The position numbers were made by a program, and so were the translations under genes. Shown here piece by piece: positions 7,134 through 13,504 of a stretch of DNA of 14,671 nt. The stretch is from Pseudomonadota bacterium (lineage in GTDB: Bacteria; Pseudomonadota; Alphaproteobacteria; Rhizobiales; Hyphomicrobiaceae): NCBI GenBank assembly GCA_023387235.1, contig JAEWIJ010000222.1:1-14671 (forward strand). The letters run 5' to 3'. The notes under the pieces are model-generated. The model saw only the letters and a list, made by a program, of their open reading frames with translations. It searched no databases and was not told where the DNA came from. Each line of letters opens with the position of its first letter. Position 1 is the stretch's first letter.

Positions 7134-7619
7134 CTAAACCCCGAGATCCTTGCGCACCGCGAACACTTCCATGATCCGCGCGCCTTTGTGCGGGCCGTCG
7201 CACACGAACTGCCAGCGGCCCTCGGAGTACGTGTCACAGAGTTTCACGCCTTTCACGAGCACCCAGTGCCCCTCGCGGCCCTTGTGGACGGCGAGGATGT
7301 AGTGCGCCCAGGCACTGCGCGGCTTCTGCATCCAGGTCCAGAGGCTCGGGCGCTCCTTGCGCTCGAGGTGCATGTAACTCTCGACCATATCCATGCGATA
7401 GCCGAAGTGCGCCAATGCAGCGGCCACCTCTTCGTTGTCGGTGCCCTTTACGACGGGCTTGCGATGGGTTGGAATGTTGCGGAAGGTGCGGATCTCGTCT
7501 TCCATCCGGCTGATCGGATAGCCCGTAATGGCCGCGAGCACATAGGGCCCGCAGAAGGCAATGCGGCCGGTGTCGTTCGCGACCTCGTTGAGGCTCGAAG
7601 TCAGGTGGGCGGTGGTCAT
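7134..7619 (-). CDS. Uncharacterised protein with cysteine-peptidase-like C/H/D pattern
   Basis: A 161-aa protein not recognised by name. Its pattern resembles a papain/C39-like cysteine peptidase fold: C23 at the start of a helix (AFCGPYVLAAITGYP), H118 in a strand GHWVLVKG, and D129 shortly after (LCDTYSEGRW). Spacing Cys to His (95 residues) and His to Asp (11) suits that fold. Similar FCGP-type proteins occur as uncharacterised phage and bacterial proteins, so activity is inference. No signal peptide is seen, so it should be cytoplasmic. The ATG at 7617-7619 is taken; a GTG one codon upstream is equally possible, and GGATTC lies close upstream. It is divergent from the dehydratase gene, sharing a 114-bp region with two CtrA-like boxes. 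Confidence 0.75.
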   Translation of the reverse strand: MTTAHLTSSLNEVANDTGRIAFCGPYVLAAITGYPISRMEDEIRTFRNIPTHRKPVVKGTDNEEVAAALAHFGYRMDMVESYMHLERKERPSLWTWMQKPRSAWAHYILAVHKGREGHWVLVKGVKLCDTYSEGRWQFVCDGPHKGARIMEVFAVRKDLGV

Positions 7620-7649
7620 CACTAGGAATCCGCGACAGAAGCGGTTTGG

Positions 7650-7690
7650 TTAACGAAATCTTTCCACGCAACTCCTAACGAAGTCTTAAC
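7650..7690. promoter_or_regulatory. Two tandem CtrA-like boxes (TTAA-N7-TTAA type)
   Basis: CTAA (7675-7678), seven bases, then TTAAC (7686-7690) matches the alphaproteobacterial CtrA consensus TTAA-N7-TTAAC with one mismatch. A second, weaker box lies 25 bp upstream: TTAA (7650-7653), seven bases, then TTTC (7661-7664). The two share nearly the same spacer (CGAAATC and CGAAGTC), so they look like a duplicated site. They sit in the divergent gap, ending 43 bases before the dehydratase ATG and 30 bases from the other gene's start. CtrA control is an inference from the motif. Confidence 0.5.
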
Positions 7691-7733
7691 GCGGGGCGCG
7701 GGGGCGCGCCGCCAACAACGGGAAACGCTGACA

Positions 7734-9509
7734 ATGGCAGGCAAGGGCCAAGACAAGGGCAAGGCAGGATCGAAGAACGGCAAGAGCGGGAACGCCAAGA
7801 CCGCTGTTCCGCAGAAGGGATTTCTCCAGGGACTCGCCAACTACGGCGATGCCGATTTCTCGATCTACATGCGCCGCGCGTTCGCGCGCTCACAAGGCTT
7901 CTCGCTCGATGAGCTGTCGCGCCCCGTCGTCGGCATCGCGAACACGTACAGCCGCTTCAATCCCTGCCATCGCCACTTCCCTGAGCTCGTCGATGCCATC
8001 AAGCGCGGCGTCGCCTCCGCCGGAGGTCTCGCGCTCGAGTTCCCAACGATCTCGCTGCACGAGTCGACGCTCACACCGAACTCCATGAAGTTCCGCAACC
8101 TCATGGCCATGGATACCGAGGAGATGATCCGCGCCCAGCCCATGGATGCGGTCGTGCTCATGGGTGGTTGCGACAAGACCGTGCCGGCGCAGCTCATGGG
8201 CGCGGCGAGCGCGAACAAGCCCGCCATCCAGCTCATCGGTGGCCCGCAGATGACGGGGCGCTGGCGCGAGCATCGCGTCGGTGCCTGCACGGATTGCCGG
8301 AAATTCTGGATGGAATACCGCGCCGGCCGCATGGGCAAGACGGAGATCGAGGAAGCCGAAGGCCGCCTCGTCACGACCGCCGGCACGTGTGCGGTCATGG
8401 GCACGGCCTCGACCATGGCCGCGATCGCCGAAGCGCTCGGCATGACGCTGCCGGGGACGGCTGCGATCCCTGCCGTGCACGCGGATCGCATTCGCGCCGC
8501 CGAAGCGACGGGCGTGCGCGCCGTGGCGCTCGCGCGTGGTGATCTTACGCCGAGCAAGATCATCACGCAGAAGTCGATCGAGAATGCCGCCCGTGTGCTG
8601 CTCGCGCTCGGCGGCTCGACGAACGGCGTCGTGCATCTGGCGGCCATCGCGGGCCGCGTCGGTGCGAAGCTCGATCTTCAGAAGTTCAACGAGCTTTCCG
8701 ATACGACACCGGTTCTCGCGGCCGTGAAACCGGTCGGCAACGAGCACTACATGGAGGACTTCTTCGCGGCGGGCGGCATCGGCGCCGTGCTGCGCGAGCT
8801 GAAGGATCGCCTGCATCTCGACTGCATGACCATCACAGGCGAGACGCTCGGCGAGCGCCTTGCCGCCGAGGAAGGCATCTGGGTCGACCGCCGCGTGATC
8901 AAGCCAATCAAGGAGCCCATCGAGCCGCAGGGCGGCCTCGTCGCGCTGTTCGGCTCGCTCGCACCGAAGGGCGCGATCATCAAGCGCTCGGCGGCGACGC
9001 CGGAGCTCTTCGAGCGCACGGGTCGCGCCGTCGTGTTCACCTCGCTCGCGGATCTTTCGGCGCGCATTGATGATCCTGACCTCGATGTCACGGCGGACGA
9101 CTTCCTCATTCTTCAGAATGCGGGGCCGAGCTCGCCGGCCGGCATGCCCGAGGCGGGCTTCCTGCCGATCCCGAAGAAGCTGCTCGCCGCTGGCGTGAAG
9201 GACATGGTGCGTATTTCGGACGCGCGCATGTCCGGTACGGCCTACGGCACGATCGTGCTGCACGTCGCGCCGGAGGCGGCTGCCGGCGGCCCCCTCGCGT
9301 TCGTTCGCACGGGCGACAAGATCAAGCTGTCGGTGAAGAACCGCACGATCGATTTGCTCGTCGACGCGGCGGAGCTTGCGAAGCGCCGCAAGGTCTGGGA
9401 GCAGGAGAAGAAGCCGACCGCATCGCGCGGCTACGATCGCCTCTTCCGTGAACGTGTGCTGCAGGCGCCCGAAGGCTGTGATTTCGATTTTCTGGCGCCG
9501 GAGGCTTAG
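7734..9509 (+). CDS. IlvD/Edd-family dehydratase, sugar-acid (arabonate/xylonate-like) type
   Basis: Predicted [2Fe-2S] enzyme of 591 aa that removes water from a 2,3-dihydroxy acid. The three cluster cysteines are C78 (RFNPCHRH), C146 (GGCDKT, with K148 the expected metal-site Lys) and C219 (TTAGTCAVMG). The proposed catalytic Ser is S500 in SDARMSGTAYG. The stretch GMPEAGFLPIPKKL (470-483) is typical of the sugar-acid branch (L-arabonate or D-xylonate dehydratase) rather than branched-chain amino-acid IlvD, so sugar-acid degradation is the better guess; the substrate is unproven. The first 27 residues are Lys/Gly/Asn-rich and look disordered, an extension not usual in the family. An in-frame ATG follows a GGGA about 10 bases upstream. 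No sugar-pathway gene is adjacent. The gap to the left contains CtrA-like boxes. Confidence 0.88.
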   Translation: MAGKGQDKGKAGSKNGKSGNAKTAVPQKGFLQGLANYGDADFSIYMRRAFARSQGFSLDELSRPVVGIANTYSRFNPCHRHFPELVDAIKRGVASAGGLALEFPTISLHESTLTPNSMKFRNLMAMDTEEMIRAQPMDAVVLMGGCDKTVPAQLMGAASANKPAIQLIGGPQMTGRWREHRVGACTDCRKFWMEYRAGRMGKTEIEEAEGRLVTTAGTCAVMGTASTMAAIAEALGMTLPGTAAIPAVHADRIRAAEATGVRAVALARGDLTPSKIITQKSIENAARVLLALGGSTNGVVHLAAIAGRVGAKLDLQKFNELSDTTPVLAAVKPVGNEHYMEDFFAAGGIGAVLRELKDRLHLDCMTITGETLGERLAAEEGIWVDRRVIKPIKEPIEPQGGLVALFGSLAPKGAIIKRSAATPELFERTGRAVVFTSLADLSARIDDPDLDVTADDFLILQNAGPSSPAGMPEAGFLPIPKKLLAAGVKDMVRISDARMSGTAYGTIVLHVAPEAAAGGPLAFVRTGDKIKLSVKNRTIDLLVDAAELAKRRKVWEQEKKPTASRGYDRLFRERVLQAPEGCDFDFLAPEA

Positions 9510-9536
9510 TAGTTTCGCGCGCTGCGCGCTCAACGT

Positions 9537-9659
9537 GTCCCTTCTCCCCGTCCTTTCACGGGGAGAGGGTTAGGATGAGGGGCGGGCACTTGCGCGACGT
9601 TAGCGTATGCCGCCGCCCCTCACCCTAACCCTCTCCCCGCAAGAGCGGGGAGAGGGGAC
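9537..9659. repeat. Two-armed palindromic intergenic element
   Basis: A 123-bp element whose left and right halves are inverted copies. Outer ends GTCCCTTCTCCCCG (9537-9550) and CGGGGAGAGGGGAC (9646-9659) pair at 13 of 14 positions; the next 26 bases inward also pair nearly perfectly. Each arm contains its own hairpin: a near-perfect 10-bp stem at 9541-9568 and a perfect 11-bp stem CCTCTCCCCGC (9630-9640)/GCGGGGAGAGG (9645-9655) around AAGA. The right arm matches 6-71. No T-run follows, so simple intrinsic termination is unlikely, although it may protect the dehydratase or pleD transcript ends. It has no coding capacity. Confidence 0.8.
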
Positions 9660-9680
9660 AAGTTGGAGCGCTCGTCACTT

Positions 9681-9760
9681 CATGAGCGCGCGACCGCGCG
9701 CCGGCCGGTAGGCCGCGCCTAGAACATGAGCGCGCGACTGCGCGTCGGCCGGTAGGCCGC
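9681..9760. repeat. 36-bp tandem direct repeat, two copies
   Basis: Copy 1 is 9681-9716 and copy 2 is 9725-9760, with 34 of 36 bases identical and an 8-bp separator (period 44). Each unit starts CATGAGCGCGCGAC and ends CGGCCGGTAGGCCGC, with internal dyads such as GGCC-GGTA-GGCC. The second copy ends 9 bases before the pleD stop codon. The two differences are both C-to-T. This looks like a REP-type extragenic repeat; I see no coding role. Bases 9510-9536 and 9660-9680 hold nothing else I can name. Confidence 0.75.
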
Positions 9761-9769
9761 ACTTTCAAA

Positions 9770-11140
9770 TCAAGCAGCATCCGCGACGACGCGGTTGCGG
9801 CCTTCGCGCTTGGCCGAGTACAGCGCGCGATCGGCGCGCTTGAAAAGCGTTTCCGGGGTATCGTCGCGATTTTCCAGCGTCGAGATGCCGACGCTCGCCG
9901 TCACGCGCAGCTCCTTGTTGCCCGGAATGGGGAACGGATCGGCGGCAATCGTCGCCCGCAGGCGCTCGCCGACCTGGATGGCGCGGGCGAGATCGGTGTC
10001 CGGCATGATGATCACGAACTCCTCGCCGCCGAGCCGGCAGGCGAGATCGATGCCGCGCGTGTTGCGGCGGAAGCGGCGCGCGAACTCGCGCAGCACCTGG
10101 TCGCCCGCGTCGTGGCCGTACGTATCGTTGACCGACTTGAAGAAGTCGATGTCGGCGACGAGCAGCGACAGCGCGCGGCCGGACTGGATGGACTGGCCGA
10201 CGAGCGACTTCAGATGGCCTTCCATGTAGCGCCGATTGTGCAGACCGGTGAGGCCATCGGTGATGGCCATCTCGACGCTTTCCTCGAGACGCGCCTTGAG
10301 GAGATCGGCATGGCGCTTGCGCTTCACCTGCGTCTTCACGCGCGCCATCATCTCGTGGCGGTCGACGGGACGCACGACATAGTCGTTGACGCCCATGTCG
10401 AGACCGCGCAGCAGCCGCGCCTCGTCGCTCGGCTCGACGATGATCAGGATCGGCAGATGGCGCGTGCGCTCGAGCGAGCGCACCTGCGAGCAGAGCCTGA
10501 GGCCATCCGAATTCGAAAGGCTGAGGCTCACGACGAGGACATCGACCGGTAGCTCGGTGAGCTTGAGGAGCGCTGCCTGCGGATCGCTTTCGAGCGTGAC
10601 CTCGTGAACGGTGCGCAGGGTGTCGACGAGCCGCTGGGCAGAGCGGCCCTGGTCCTCGACGATCAGCACGTGACCGCTCTCGCCCGCATTGTGCCAGTCG
10701 AGCGCCGGCGCATCGCCCATGCCCATCTGCTGGGTGGTCGCGGCGCGCATCAGCATCTCGTCCGAGAGGACCTTGAGACGGGCGAGGTTCTTGACGCGCG
10801 TGACGAGCGCGATGTCGTCGACCGGCTTCGTCAGGAAATCGTCGGCGCCGACCTCGAGGCCATGCACCTTGTCGGCGGGCTGGTCGAGCGCCGTGACCAT
10901 GATCACCGGGATGTGCGCCGTCTTCGGATCCTGCTTGATGTGCCGGCAAGCCTCGAAGCCGTCCATGCCCGGCATCATCACGTCGAGCAGAACGACGTCG
11001 ATGCGCTCGCGCCCGAGAATGTCCAGCGCCTCGCGGCCGCTCGACGCCGTCAGAATCTCGAAATATTCCGCCGTAAGCCGCGCCTCGAGCAGCTTCACGT
11101 TGGACATGATGTCGTCGACAACGAGGACTCGGGCGGTCAT
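9770..11140 (-). CDS. pleD: Diguanylate cyclase response regulator PleD
   Basis: Makes cyclic di-GMP from two GTP when its receiver domain is phosphorylated; in Caulobacter it acts at the cell pole during the swarmer-to-stalked transition. The 456-aa length and REC-REC-GGDEF order match Caulobacter PleD (about 454 aa). REC1 (about 3-120) has the acidic pair D9/D10, phosphoacceptor D53 (VVLLDVMMPG) and K105. REC2 (about 157-275) has Ser (S205) where the acceptor Asp would be, consistent with its known role as a dimerisation adaptor. The cyclase domain (about 290-456) has the active-site GGEEF at 371-375 and the inhibitory I-site R362-G-I-D365, so product inhibition should be intact. It follows divK by 34 bp on the same strand, the usual operon; the ribosome site is weak, suggesting coupling. 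Confidence 0.97.
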   Translation of the reverse strand: MTARVLVVDDIMSNVKLLEARLTAEYFEILTASSGREALDILGRERIDVVLLDVMMPGMDGFEACRHIKQDPKTAHIPVIMVTALDQPADKVHGLEVGADDFLTKPVDDIALVTRVKNLARLKVLSDEMLMRAATTQQMGMGDAPALDWHNAGESGHVLIVEDQGRSAQRLVDTLRTVHEVTLESDPQAALLKLTELPVDVLVVSLSLSNSDGLRLCSQVRSLERTRHLPILIIVEPSDEARLLRGLDMGVNDYVVRPVDRHEMMARVKTQVKRKRHADLLKARLEESVEMAITDGLTGLHNRRYMEGHLKSLVGQSIQSGRALSLLVADIDFFKSVNDTYGHDAGDQVLREFARRFRRNTRGIDLACRLGGEEFVIIMPDTDLARAIQVGERLRATIAADPFPIPGNKELRVTASVGISTLENRDDTPETLFKRADRALYSAKREGRNRVVADAA

Positions 11141-11174
11141 GGTCTCAGGTCTTGCTGCTGAAATCTGCGGGGGA

Positions 11175-11630
11175 TCAATCCGTTTCGACGAAACGGCGGA
11201 CGGTATCGATGAAAAGGCCGATCGAGATGGGCTTCGAGAGATAGGCCTCGCACCCGCCCTGACGGATGCGCTCCTCGTCTCCCTTCATGGCGAACGCCGT
11301 GACCGCGATGACGGGAATGTCGCAGAGGTCCTCGTCATCCTTGAGCCACTTGGTCACTTCGAGGCCGGAGACCTCGGGGAGCTGGATGTCCATCAGCACG
11401 AGGTCGGGCCGATGTGCACGCGCGAGACCGAGCGCGTCATGGCCGTTGCGGGCCTCGATGGTCGCATAGCCGTGAGCTTCGAGCAGATCGCGGAAGAGCT
11501 TCATGTTGAGCTCGTTGTCTTCCACGATGAGCACGGTCGCCTGCCCGACGCTCGCACGCGGCCGCCGCCCCTCGATTGCCGATTGGCGCTCCTGATAGCC
11601 CATAGACTTGGTCCGCTCGATTGTGGTCAT
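11175..11630 (-). CDS. divK: Single-domain polarity response regulator DivK
   Basis: Phospho-relay protein that, with its kinase/phosphatase partners, controls the CtrA pathway and asymmetric division. The receiver core VLIVEDNELNMKLFRDLL (33-50) and the signatures DIQLPEVSGLEVTKWLK (81-97) and VTAFAMKGDEERIRQGG (110-126) are almost identical to Caulobacter DivK as I recall it. The phosphoacceptor is D81, with T111 and K133 (SKP). Caulobacter DivK is about 125 aa; here the ATG at 11630, preceded by GCGGAAG 6 bases upstream, gives 151 aa with a basic N-terminal tail of about 30 residues. An ATG at 11603 would give 142 aa. The tail may be real or an over-extended start. It is divergent from the DUF3572 gene. 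Confidence 0.96.
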   Translation of the reverse strand: MTTIERTKSMGYQERQSAIEGRRPRASVGQATVLIVEDNELNMKLFRDLLEAHGYATIEARNGHDALGLARAHRPDLVLMDIQLPEVSGLEVTKWLKDDEDLCDIPVIAVTAFAMKGDEERIRQGGCEAYLSKPISIGLFIDTVRRFVETD

Positions 11631-11734
11631 CGGACGCTTCCGCCGAATCGCTTCATTGGTTGGCGTCCACACTGCGCCAAAAGCCTAAGGATATGTTTAA
11701 GAATGCGGGCTCAAGAGTACGAGGAAAGGCGGCA

Positions 11735-12037
11735 ATGATGCGCAAGAAGAACGAGGATCATCGGCTGCCGCCCATTGAAACCGCACGACAATTGGCTCTG
11801 GACGCGTTTCTCTTCCTTGTCGGCGATCCGTTAAGGATTACAAAGTTTCTCGGCGCCACCGGCATGGAGGCGACAGCACTTCGGGCGCACGCCGGCGAGG
11901 ACGCGACGCTCGTCGCCGTGCTGGAGTATCTGCTGGCCGACGAATCGCTGCTGCTCGTGTTCGCGGCGAACGGCGGCCACGACCCGGCCGACATCGCGCC
12001 GGCGCTCATGCGGCTGCAACGTGACGGCGACATGTGA
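11735..12037 (+). CDS. DUF3572-family protein
   Basis: A 100-aa protein of the alphaproteobacterial DUF3572 family, whose function is unknown. The helical core includes ETARQLALDAFLFLVGDPLRI (15-35), followed by a RAHAGEDATLVAVLEYLLADESLLLVF stretch (50-76), the characteristic conserved block. No catalytic motif, signal peptide or membrane helix is apparent. ATG 11735 is favoured because AGGAAAGG (11722-11729) ends 5 bases upstream; the next codon is also ATG. The gene is divergent from divK-pleD, a neighbourhood conserved widely in Rhizobiales, and its stop is 10 bases before the mak start, suggesting it is co-transcribed with mak. The family link is by recognition of its position and core, not by a search. 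Confidence 0.8.
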   Translation: MMRKKNEDHRLPPIETARQLALDAFLFLVGDPLRITKFLGATGMEATALRAHAGEDATLVAVLEYLLADESLLLVFAANGGHDPADIAPALMRLQRDGDM

Positions 12038-12047
12038 GGAGCCGGTG

Positions 12048-13013
12048 ATGAGGTCCACGGTCTCGATGGCGGTCGCCCGCAAGCCGACACCCCTGAGGAT
12101 CGGCATCGATCTCGGCGGCACGAAGATCGAGGGTGTCGTCATGGACGAGACCGGCGCCGAGCGCCCGCGCCGCCGCGTGTCGACACCGCGCGACGACTAC
12201 GAGGCGACCATCGAGGCCATTGCAACGCTCGTCGGCGATCTCGTCGCCGAAGCCGGCACCCCCGCGGCGATCGGCGCGTGCACCATCGGCATCGCGACGC
12301 CCGGCTCGCTCTCGCCGCGGACGGGCACCATGCAGAACGCCAACTCGACATGGCTCAACGGGCGGTCACTCGGCCCCGATCTCGCGACCCGGCTCGAGCT
12401 TCCCGTGCGCCTCGCCAATGATGCCAACTGCTTCGCGCTCTCCGAGGCTCTCGACGGCGCCGCGGCGGGCGCGCGCAATGTGCTCGGTGTAATCCTCGGA
12501 ACGGGTTGCGGCGCCGGCATCGTCATTGACGGCCAATTGCTGGATGGCCCGCGCGGCATCGGCGGCGAATGGGGCCACAATCCGCTGCCGTGGGCCGCGG
12601 CAGACGAGTTGCCCGGACCGCTCTGCTGGTGCGGCCGGCGCGGCTGCATGGAATCCTGGGTCTCGGGCCCGGCACTCGCAGCGGCCTATCTCCAGGACGG
12701 CGGCGACACGACCCGCGCCGAGGACATCGTTGCGCGTGCGGCCACCGGCGAGGCGCGCGCCCGAGCGTCGCTCGACCGTCACGCTGACCGTCTCGCGCGC
12801 GGTCTCGCCCATGTCGTGAACATCGTCGATCCGGACGTCATCGTGCTCGGCGGTGGCCTCTCGCGGCTCCCGCACCTTTACGAGCAGCTTCCCGGGCTCA
12901 TGGCGCCGCACATCTTCGCCGAGGATACGCGCGTGGACATCCGTCCGCCTCGCTGGGGGGATGCTTCGGGCGCGCGTGGCGCGGCCTGGCTTTGGCGGGA
13001 TGAGATGGCTTAA
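12048..13013 (+). CDS. mak: Fructokinase (ROK family), Mak-like
   Basis: ATP-dependent hexokinase of the ROK family that converts fructose (and weakly other hexoses) to the 6-phosphate. It is 321 aa; as I recall the E. coli Mak sequence (302 aa), the similarity is strong along its whole length, for example NANSTWLNG (97-105), RLANDANC (121-128) and GEWGHNPLPW (173-182). The ATP loop DLGGTK is at 21-26, the catalytic base is D125, and the zinc motif is complete: H177, C193, C195 and C200 (CWCGRRGCMES). The adenine-side loop VIVLGGGLS is at 264-272. ATG 12048 is chosen because AGGAG (12037-12041) lies 6 bases upstream; it is 10 bases after the DUF3572 stop. An N-terminal extension of about 16 residues precedes the fold. 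A hairpin terminator follows at 13021-13047. Confidence 0.93.
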   Translation: MRSTVSMAVARKPTPLRIGIDLGGTKIEGVVMDETGAERPRRRVSTPRDDYEATIEAIATLVGDLVAEAGTPAAIGACTIGIATPGSLSPRTGTMQNANSTWLNGRSLGPDLATRLELPVRLANDANCFALSEALDGAAAGARNVLGVILGTGCGAGIVIDGQLLDGPRGIGGEWGHNPLPWAAADELPGPLCWCGRRGCMESWVSGPALAAAYLQDGGDTTRAEDIVARAATGEARARASLDRHADRLARGLAHVVNIVDPDVIVLGGGLSRLPHLYEQLPGLMAPHIFAEDTRVDIRPPRWGDASGARGAAWLWRDEMA

Positions 13014-13020
13014 ACGCAAA

Positions 13021-13047
13021 AGCCGCCGCGAGGTGCCCGCGGCGGCT
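13021..13047 (-). terminator. Intrinsic terminator between convergent genes
   Basis: A perfect 10-bp stem AGCCGCCGCG (13021-13030) with CGCGGCGGCT (13038-13047) around a 7-base loop lies between the convergent mak and lipoprotein genes. On the minus strand the stem is followed by TTTTG, so it works best as a terminator for the lipoprotein gene; on the plus strand there is no T-run, but it may still stabilise or end the mak transcript. Confidence 0.75.
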
Positions 13048-13070
13048 CATCAATGCATCCGTTGATCGGC

Positions 13071-13316
13071 TTACTGGTTGTCGAGGAAGCGACCCGGATC
13101 GGGCTTGCGGCCGGTCACACGCTCGAGCGCCATAGCGGCGAGCATACGGTCGCCCATCGTCTTCTCGGGAAGGCGATCGATGCCGAAACGCTCCTGCGCC
13201 TGCGCCTCTGCTGCCGAGCCGTACATCGGCCCGCCAAGCTTCATTTCAGCGAGATCACCGCGGCATCCCGCCAACGCGAGCGCCAAGCCCAAGGCAACGC
13301 CGGCACGCACGATCAT
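13071..13316 (-). CDS. Small predicted lipoprotein, function unknown
   Basis: A predicted 81-aa outer- or inner-membrane lipoprotein. The ATG at 13316 is preferred because it begins a lipoprotein signal (MIVRAG start, hydrophobic 6-16) with a lipobox LAGC at 15-18 (lipidated Cys18), and an AGGGGGG ribosome site lies just upstream. The mature part is only about 64 residues, rich in Ala, Glu and Arg (for example RMLAAMALERVTGRKPDP at 57-74), with no family I recognise. An in-frame open stretch continues upstream to 13460 but has no protein character. It precedes a terminator and has its own probable promoter at 13411-13439. The residue after the lipidated Cys is Arg (R19), so there is no Asp+2 retention signal; outer-membrane location is the simple expectation. 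Confidence 0.8.
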   Translation of the reverse strand: MIVRAGVALGLALALAGCRGDLAEMKLGGPMYGSAAEAQAQERFGIDRLPEKTMGDRMLAAMALERVTGRKPDPGRFLDNQ

Positions 13317-13410
13317 GGGTATCCCCCCTGTCGTCCTCGCCACCTCCCGAATGTGGCGGACATGCCACGTCGATGGCCAAATTCCGTCTCCCCCGAGGCG
13401 GACGAAGGTT

Positions 13411-13439
13411 AATTTAGTGGACTTATGGCGACGAGGCAA
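13411..13439 (-). promoter_or_regulatory. Sigma-70-like promoter candidate for the lipoprotein gene
   Basis: On the minus strand TTGCCT (complement of 13434-13439) and TAAATT (complement of 13411-13416) are separated by exactly 17 bases, four of six matches to each consensus hexamer. It would give a 5' leader of roughly 85-90 bases before the ATG at 13316, containing a small GTGGC/GCCAC hairpin (13353-13368). Alphaproteobacterial promoters are often degenerate, so this is tentative. The rest of the 13317-13504 gap shows only two ACTTATGGC direct repeats (13421 and 13459). Confidence 0.35.
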
Positions 13440-13504
13440 CCGCCATCGGCAGTTTTCCACTTATGGCTGCAATGGAAATTTCTACACGCAAATGACGCAG
13501 CGTT

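Noticed and set aside
9516..9528. GCGCGC-T-GCGCGC palindrome just after the dehydratase stop
   Set aside because: Alternating GC sequence is expected by chance in this composition and no T-run follows.
7890..9533. 547-aa open frame on the minus strand opposite the dehydratase
   Set aside because: It is a mirror frame of a strong catalytic gene in GC-rich DNA; its product is Arg/Asp/His-rich with no domain character.
9510..9769. CRISPR-like or integron-like array in the repeat-rich gap
   Set aside because: There are only two tandem units with an 8-bp separator and a separate palindrome; no regular spacers, cas genes or integrase are present.
10460..10520. Possible loss of function of PleD because the second receiver lacks its Asp
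   Set aside because: The second receiver of characterised PleD is an adaptor for dimerisation, and the cyclase and I-site motifs are intact, so this is normal for the family.
9765..10949. 394-aa minus-strand frame overlapping pleD
   Set aside because: Frame-shifted shadow of pleD, whose own frame has complete REC and GGEEF motifs.
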